This document shows, in pieces, positions 7,106 through 10,406 of a DNA stretch of 10,406 nt. Every line of letters begins with the position of its first letter. Within the stretch, counting starts at the first letter, position 1. Below the pieces are notes generated by a model. The model was not told the DNA's origin and ran no database searches. It was given only the letters and a program-made list of their open reading frames with translations. The stretch lies in NCBI GenBank assembly GCA_964624395.1, contig CAZUWY010000054.1, positions 1-10,406 on the forward strand. The letters are read 5' to 3'. Source of the DNA: UBA1046 sp964624395 (lineage in GTDB: Bacteria > Bacillota > Clostridia > Saccharofermentanales > DTU023). A program made the translations under genes and the position numbers.

Positions 7106-7137
7106 TAGCAACAAATATGAACGGAGTGTGAAAGATC

Positions 7138-7731
7138 GTGAAAGACAAGCGTTCCCGCCGCACCAGAGAGCAATTATCTCAAGCTTTAATCGGCCTCTTG
7201 CTGGAAAAGCCGTTGAGTGAAATCACGGTTACCGAGCTCAGTGACAAGGCTGACTTAAATCGGGCAACTTTTTATCTGCATTATGGCAATATTTATGATC
7301 TCTTCCAGTCAATCGAGGATGATCTGATTGAACAGGTGGAAAATTGGATCAGTTCAGCCTTCCCCAATAATTCCTCCCTTTTTCATATAGAGATCGACAA
7401 GCACGATAATCTCAGCCTGCCTGTCTTAGGCGAGGTTTTTAATTTTATCGCATCCAACCGCGATGTGGCAGTGGTTTTGCTTAAAGATCCCGGCAGCAGA
7501 CTGCTTAGCCGCATCTATGACGGCGCAAGAGAACTGATCATCAAGCAGTTTTTAGCCGAGGGCGATGCCTCAAATCTCAAGCGGGTTATTTATTCCGTGG
7601 ACTATATTATCAACGGCTGCATCGGCATCATCCAATCCTGGATCAATAATGGACTCGACATTGATCCTGAGACCATAAGTCAGATAACCTGCAGCCTGGT
7701 CCTACAAAATAGAAAACTGGTCCAACTCTAA
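7138..7731 (+). CDS. TetR/AcrR-family transcriptional regulator, probable regulator of the MMPL operon
   Basis: This 197-residue protein has the TetR N-terminal DNA-binding domain. A basic start (KDKRSRRTREQL) leads into helix 1. The helix-turn-helix at about 29-50 has ITVTELSDKADLNRATFYLHY, with the family-typical Arg-Ala-Thr-Phe-Tyr recognition helix and a following FxSIEDDL. The C-terminal part (about 65-197) is helical and is the expected dimer and ligand domain; its ligand is unknown. Translation starts at GTG: the in-frame codon 9 bases upstream is a stop, and GGAG at 7123-7126 is correctly placed. It is divergent from the MMPL transporter, the usual layout for a local repressor of an exporter that also controls itself. 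The target is inferred from position and from operator-like symmetry over its own promoter. It converges with cpsD downstream. Confidence 0.9.
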   Translation: MKDKRSRRTREQLSQALIGLLLEKPLSEITVTELSDKADLNRATFYLHYGNIYDLFQSIEDDLIEQVENWISSAFPNNSSLFHIEIDKHDNLSLPVLGEVFNFIASNRDVAVVLLKDPGSRLLSRIYDGARELIIKQFLAEGDASNLKRVIYSVDYIINGCIGIIQSWINNGLDIDPETISQITCSLVLQNRKLVQL

Positions 7732-7780
7732 TAAAGGAACAATAATTGACAGCCGTTGAACAGCAATCAATTATCCTTTA
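7732..7780. repeat. Interrupted inverted repeat between convergent TetR gene and cpsD, possible weak terminator
   Basis: Immediately after the TetR-gene stop codon, TAAAGG (7732-7737) and ATAATTGA (7742-7749) pair with TCAATTAT (7767-7774) and CCTTTA (7775-7780), with a 4-base bulge on the left and a 17-base loop. That is 14 Watson-Crick pairs, usable on either strand, but A/T-rich and with no clear T-tract after it. Its place between convergent genes suggests transcript-end formation; this is inference. Confidence 0.4.
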
Positions 7781-7804
7781 GAAAAAGCACTTGGTTATTT
7801 AAAG

Positions 7805-7826
7805 TTTAATTTTTGCAGAAATTAAA
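7805..7826. terminator. A/T-rich hairpin 12 bases after the cpsD stop, doubtful terminator
   Basis: TTTAATTT at 7805-7812 is complementary to AAATTAAA at 7819-7826 with a 6-base loop. On the minus strand it follows the cpsD stop codon by 12 bases and is followed by CTTTAAAT. With no G-C pair in the stem it would be a weak terminator by itself, though it may act with the larger inverted repeat next to it. Confidence 0.25.
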
Positions 7827-7838
7827 GTGATTATAAGG

Positions 7839-8540
7839 CTAATCAGGTTTTCTTCCGTAGCCGTATCTATAGGCGTAGCCTGACTTACTCACTTCGACAT
7901 CATTCAAGATAACTCCAAGTACTCTCGCGTGAGCCAGTTCCAAAAAGCTGATTGCCTCTTTAAGTTCATTGGATTTTGATTGATTGGCTCTGGTTACTAA
8001 AACAACACCATCGGTGTATGAGGCAAAGCTGATCGCATCCGAGACCATCAGGACGGGCGGCGTGTCAAGAATTATATAATCAAATCTCTCGGACAGCATA
8101 TTGACGAACTCCTGAAAGTTCTTGCTGGAGAAGAAGATAGTGGGTGCAAGGGTCTTGGTGCCGCTGGGCATGACATATAAATTGTATTCTTCACTGAAGA
8201 AGACGCAATTGGACAATTTTGCTTTGCCAACAAAATAATCACTCAGACCTGGCTGCTGCTGGACATTAAAAAAACGATGGACTCTGGGTGCGTGAAGGTC
8301 ACAGTCAATAATCAGAACTCTGTTTTCTTTTAACTGGGCGAAAGATAAAGCCAGAAAAGAAGCGCAGCCTGTTTTGCCTTCACTTTGCAGTGCGCTTGTA
8401 ATGGTGATAACCTTGCCGCCTTTTTCCTTAATGATGGAATAATCAATGTTGATTCTTGCGTTGTTAAAATATTCTAGCGTCTGTGGGGAATTAAGAGAAT
8501 TCAGCCCGCTTCTTTTTTTTCTTTTTTGAGCAGTATTCAT
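7839..8540 (-). CDS. cpsD: CpsD/CapB-type bacterial tyrosine kinase (BY-kinase)
   Basis: The 233-residue cytoplasmic kinase autophosphorylates on C-terminal tyrosines and, with its membrane partner CpsC, controls polysaccharide chain length and export. N-terminal SPQTLEYFNNARINIDYS (17-34) matches the family's oligomerisation segment. Walker A is at about 48-57 (TSALQSEGKT), Walker A' at 75-83 (VLIIDCDLH) and Walker B at 155-161 (YIILDTP). The tail has four tyrosines at 222, 224, 226 and 228 (YAYRYGYG). Oddities: the P-loop lacks the usual Pro and Gly before EGK (SALQSEGKTG), and the Arg normally found in DxDLR is His83. Key Lys56 and the Asp residues remain, so activity is likely. The ribosome binding site is weak (GAGAG before 8540); a 15-base gap from cpsC suggests co-translation. 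Last gene of the module. Confidence 0.92.
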   Translation of the reverse strand: MNTAQKRKKRSGLNSLNSPQTLEYFNNARINIDYSIIKEKGGKVITITSALQSEGKTGCASFLALSFAQLKENRVLIIDCDLHAPRVHRFFNVQQQPGLSDYFVGKAKLSNCVFFSEEYNLYVMPSGTKTLAPTIFFSSKNFQEFVNMLSERFDYIILDTPPVLMVSDAISFASYTDGVVLVTRANQSKSNELKEAISFLELAHARVLGVILNDVEVSKSGYAYRYGYGRKPD

Positions 8541-8555
8541 CCCTGTCTCTCTTTT

Positions 8556-9260
8556 CTAATATCGGGGGAAGTCATCAAGCTTGGGTATTACAGCCAAAAC
8601 ATTGATATTGATCTTCCGCTCGATGTCTTCTACATTCTTTATTGTTACACTGAACTGTTCCAAAACCAAGGCCAGCATAACACCTAAAAACAGGCCGACA
8701 ACAAAACCTAGGATTGTGTTCTGATTAACATTGGGCGACACATGGCTTTTAGGCAGCTGGGGCGGGTCAATAAGCACCAGCTGGGCATTTTTTTGAATCA
8801 TATTCATGGATTCAGGAGCAGTTTCACTGATGGCAGTAGCGATCTCAAAGGATAGCTGCGGGCTTTTGGTCCGGGCAGTGATCTGCAGCAGTTCAGAATC
8901 AGAAATACTATTATAGCTAACATATGATTTAAGCTCACTGACTGTAAGCTCAGTTGGTATTTTATTGACAACAATTTCTGTATAGGTATTAGTCTTCAGC
9001 ATTTCAACATAGGTATTAGAAATCCTCTGGGCGTAGTTTAAAGCAGACAGTTCATTGCTGACACTGCTGTCCTGACTTGTTTTAACATCTATATAAAATT
9101 TCGCACTTGCCACATAGGTCTTTGAAATCATGAAACTGGAGATAAAAAAGGCGACAACCATTGCAGCCAGAGCAAAAGCAATGATCAAGGGAATGTGGCG
9201 CTTAAGCCTTAACCAAAGGTCTTGCAAGGATATCTCGTAAAATGAATCGTCTGTCTGCAT
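8556..9260 (-). CDS. cpsC: CpsC/Wzz-family membrane protein, activator of the tyrosine kinase
   Basis: From the ATG at 9260 the protein has 234 residues with the Wzz layout. A short cytoplasmic N-terminus (YEISLQDLWLRLKRH) precedes TM1 (about 25-44). The extracytoplasmic domain carries YVASAKFYI just after TM1 and a Pro-rich motif (DPPQLPKSHVSPN, about 165-177) before TM2 (about 182-201). A cytoplasmic tail of about 30 residues ends VLAVIPKLDDFPRY. In Gram-positive bacteria this tail activates the separate CpsD kinase, together equalling one proteobacterial Wzc chain. An upstream in-frame GTG at 9266 is less likely because it overlaps the ribosome binding site AGAGGTG. It lies 15 bases after cpsB and 15 before cpsD, so the three form one operon. 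Confidence 0.92.
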   Translation of the reverse strand: MQTDDSFYEISLQDLWLRLKRHIPLIIAFALAAMVVAFFISSFMISKTYVASAKFYIDVKTSQDSSVSNELSALNYAQRISNTYVEMLKTNTYTEIVVNKIPTELTVSELKSYVSYNSISDSELLQITARTKSPQLSFEIATAISETAPESMNMIQKNAQLVLIDPPQLPKSHVSPNVNQNTILGFVVGLFLGVMLALVLEQFSVTIKNVEDIERKININVLAVIPKLDDFPRY

Positions 9261-9275
9261 ATTCACCTCTTTGTA

Positions 9276-9983
9276 CTAAATTAAAGCATAAATCAATATA
9301 AAAGCAATGCTAAAGAAGCTATTAATGATTCTGGATGGCAGTTGTCTTTTTAGTTCCGGCCAGTATTTATCTACAATTGGCCTTCTACCTCTCATATTAT
9401 GTGTATCAGTGCCGAGGAAGCGAATATGGCCCAGGCGCAGGTATTCAAGCCATTTTTTCCTTTGCCTGCCCGGGTGATCCAGGAAAGACAAATTGAGCTG
9501 CAGCTCCACACCCAGTTCGAGAAACTTCTTCAGGTTCTTGTCCCGCCGCAAGAAATCATAGCGATCAACATGGGCCAGAATAATTCTGACCGGATAATCC
9601 TCAATCAGCTGTTTTATCATGTTTATCTGCTGCTCAACAGAATAACCCTGATAAGGCAATTCTATCAGTAAAAAATCAGTACCGCTGATACAAAGACGGT
9701 CAAGACCGATAAAATTCAGCAGAACACTTGAGAGATAGACTTCCGCCCCCAGGCGATAGTTAAAGTTTTGGGCATCTAGGTAAGGTTTAATTAAGCGAAA
9801 ACTCTGCTCGCGTTTTTCCAAAAAGAGATCAATTGTTTCAGATTGCGCGTAATAATGCGGCGTCAGCCAAAGACTGCGAATGCCCTGACTATGTGAAAGC
9901 AGCAGGAGATCTCTTGCTTCCTCTAGATCTTTGGCTCCGTCGTCAATTCCAGGCAAAATATGGGTGTGGATATCAGTAAACAT
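9276..9983 (-). CDS. cpsB: CpsB/CapC/YwqE-type PHP-domain tyrosine-protein phosphatase
   Basis: The 235-residue PHP-fold metalloenzyme should remove phosphate from the tyrosine tail of CpsD. All metal-ligand motifs are present: DIHTHILPGIDDGA at the N-terminus (His6, His8), TPHYY (His43), GAEVYL (Glu81), LAHVDRY (His138) and GTDTHN (Asp193, His195). The usual AHPER is AHVDR here. Length is a little short of YwqE (about 254). The last ~17 residues are strongly hydrophobic (FFSIAFILIYALI), unusual for a soluble enzyme. ATG at 9983 puts DIHTH at the expected distance from the start; an in-frame GTG at 10001 would only add a Leu run. No clear ribosome binding site precedes either, so the start is less certain than the product. 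First gene of the cpsBCD operon. Confidence 0.93.
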   Translation of the reverse strand: MFTDIHTHILPGIDDGAKDLEEARDLLLLSHSQGIRSLWLTPHYYAQSETIDLFLEKREQSFRLIKPYLDAQNFNYRLGAEVYLSSVLLNFIGLDRLCISGTDFLLIELPYQGYSVEQQINMIKQLIEDYPVRIILAHVDRYDFLRRDKNLKKFLELGVELQLNLSFLDHPGRQRKKWLEYLRLGHIRFLGTDTHNMRGRRPIVDKYWPELKRQLPSRIINSFFSIAFILIYALI

Positions 9984-10014
9984 TAAGAGTAATAATAGCA
10001 CAACATAATCTATT

Positions 10015-10023
10015 TATATAGCA
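10015..10023 (-). promoter_or_regulatory. Possible extended -10 promoter of the cpsBCD operon
   Basis: On the minus strand TGCTATATA matches the extended -10 pattern TGnTATAAT at four of six box positions plus the TG. It lies 32 bases before the cpsB start codon. No convincing -35 box is seen, which extended -10 promoters can tolerate. Weak evidence. Confidence 0.3.
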
Positions 10024-10151
10024 CCAAAGCTCCCTTTTTCTGGCTCTATAAAAATGTAGGTGCGCCCTTTCTTCTTCTTCAGCCACTGGCCAATCAGCAT
10101 GCCCTTTGTCTAAGCGGCGGCAAATATGTTTTTTCTTTTAATCTTCCTGCT

Positions 10152-10178
10152 CGCAAGTTTTCCTGGCAAAAATTTGCG
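10152..10178 (-). terminator. Hairpin after the radical SAM gene, doubtful terminator
   Basis: CGCAAGTTTT (10152-10161) and AAAATTTGCG (10169-10178) form a ten-pair stem around a 7-base loop, with one G-U pair on the plus strand that becomes an A-C mismatch on the minus strand. It starts 7 bases after the minus-strand stop codon at 10186. No T-tract follows in that direction, so termination is uncertain. Confidence 0.25.
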
Positions 10179-10185
10179 GCTCCTT

Positions 10186-10406
10186 TTAATCACTGCATAG
10201 CCTAAGTTCTAAATCTCTGCCATAGCTGATCAGCTCTTGAAATTCCCTACTACTAATGCGCCTCGACAATTCCTGGCAAGAAGCTGCCCTATGGGCCGGG
10301 AAATACTGCCCCATCAAATTGACCATTACATCATGAGAAAGCTCAGCTTGAATAAATCTCAAAATCTCTTTACTGTCAGCCAATCCGTCAGGCAAAATCA
10401 AATGCC
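10186..10406 (-). CDS. PflX-like radical SAM protein, C-terminal part (runs off the window)
   Basis: The last 72 residues of a larger protein are visible; the reading frame is open to the window edge and its N-terminal part, with any CxxxCxxC iron-sulfur motif, lies outside. The visible part begins HLILPDGLADSKEIL and continues with VNLMGQYFPAHRA and a LSRRISSREFQELISYGRDLEL helix. This combination (HLxLPxG, NLMxQYxPxxxA, RRIxxxE) matches the C-terminus of the COG1313 group, called PflX or pyruvate formate-lyase activating enzyme homologues. These use S-adenosylmethionine and a 4Fe-4S cluster; their substrate is not settled. The gene ends about 200 bases before cpsB in the same direction; that distance and the candidate cps promoter suggest separate transcription units. 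Family call is good from the motifs; no catalytic residue can be checked here. Confidence 0.8.
   Translation of the reverse strand, partial: HLILPDGLADSKEILRFIQAELSHDVMVNLMGQYFPAHRAASCQELSRRISSREFQELISYGRDLELRLCSD

Overview
The window looks like chromosomal DNA of a Gram-positive-type bacterium of the Bacillota, most likely an anaerobic Clostridia-like lineage. This is inferred from gene content and signals: strong AGGAG-type ribosome binding sites, a PHP-type (CpsB/YwqE) capsule phosphatase in front of a split CpsC/CpsD tyrosine-kinase pair, a YdjI-type SPFH protein with zinc ribbons, a small PilT-annotated P-loop protein of the kind common in Clostridia, an MMPL exporter paired with a secreted Leu-x-x-Gly heptad protein, and the tail of a PflX-like radical SAM protein. 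No rRNA, tRNA, CRISPR array, insertion sequence or phage gene was seen.

Left part (1-2500, plus strand). Three genes run in one direction: a 140-residue P-loop NTPase of unknown role, the large-conductance mechanosensitive channel MscL 12 bases later, and a 445-residue SPFH/band-7 protein ending in three zinc ribbons. Prominent GC-rich hairpins without T-tracts lie directly upstream of the ribosome binding sites of the first and third genes. The set ends at a hairpin terminator (2462-2495) that may also serve the convergent operon to its right.

Middle part (2545-7731). A TetR-family regulator (plus strand, GTG start) is divergent from a two-gene minus-strand operon: an MMPL/RND-type transporter with both Asp-Tyr proton-relay motifs and, one base after its stop codon, a 777-residue secreted protein built mostly of Leu-x-x-Gly heptads. 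The divergent spacer has a near-consensus promoter for the regulator, overlapped by two small inverted repeats and flanked by a direct repeat; these are candidate operators. The likely logic is an inducible or self-repressed exporter whose partner acts outside the membrane.

Right part (7839-10406, minus strand). A compact cpsB-cpsC-cpsD tyrosine-phosphorylation module (PHP phosphatase, Wzz-like membrane co-polymerase, BY-kinase) occurs with no glycosyltransferase, flippase or polymerase gene beside it; it stops facing the TetR gene. About 200 bases upstream, at the window edge, lies the C-terminal part of a PflX-like radical SAM protein. The 200-base spacer has a weak extended -10 candidate and short unassigned reading frames.

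Nothing here is clearly a new system. The best leads are the regulatory architecture of the TetR/MMPL spacer, the P-loop/MscL/SPFH grouping with its leader hairpins, and the isolated, slightly divergent tyrosine-kinase module.
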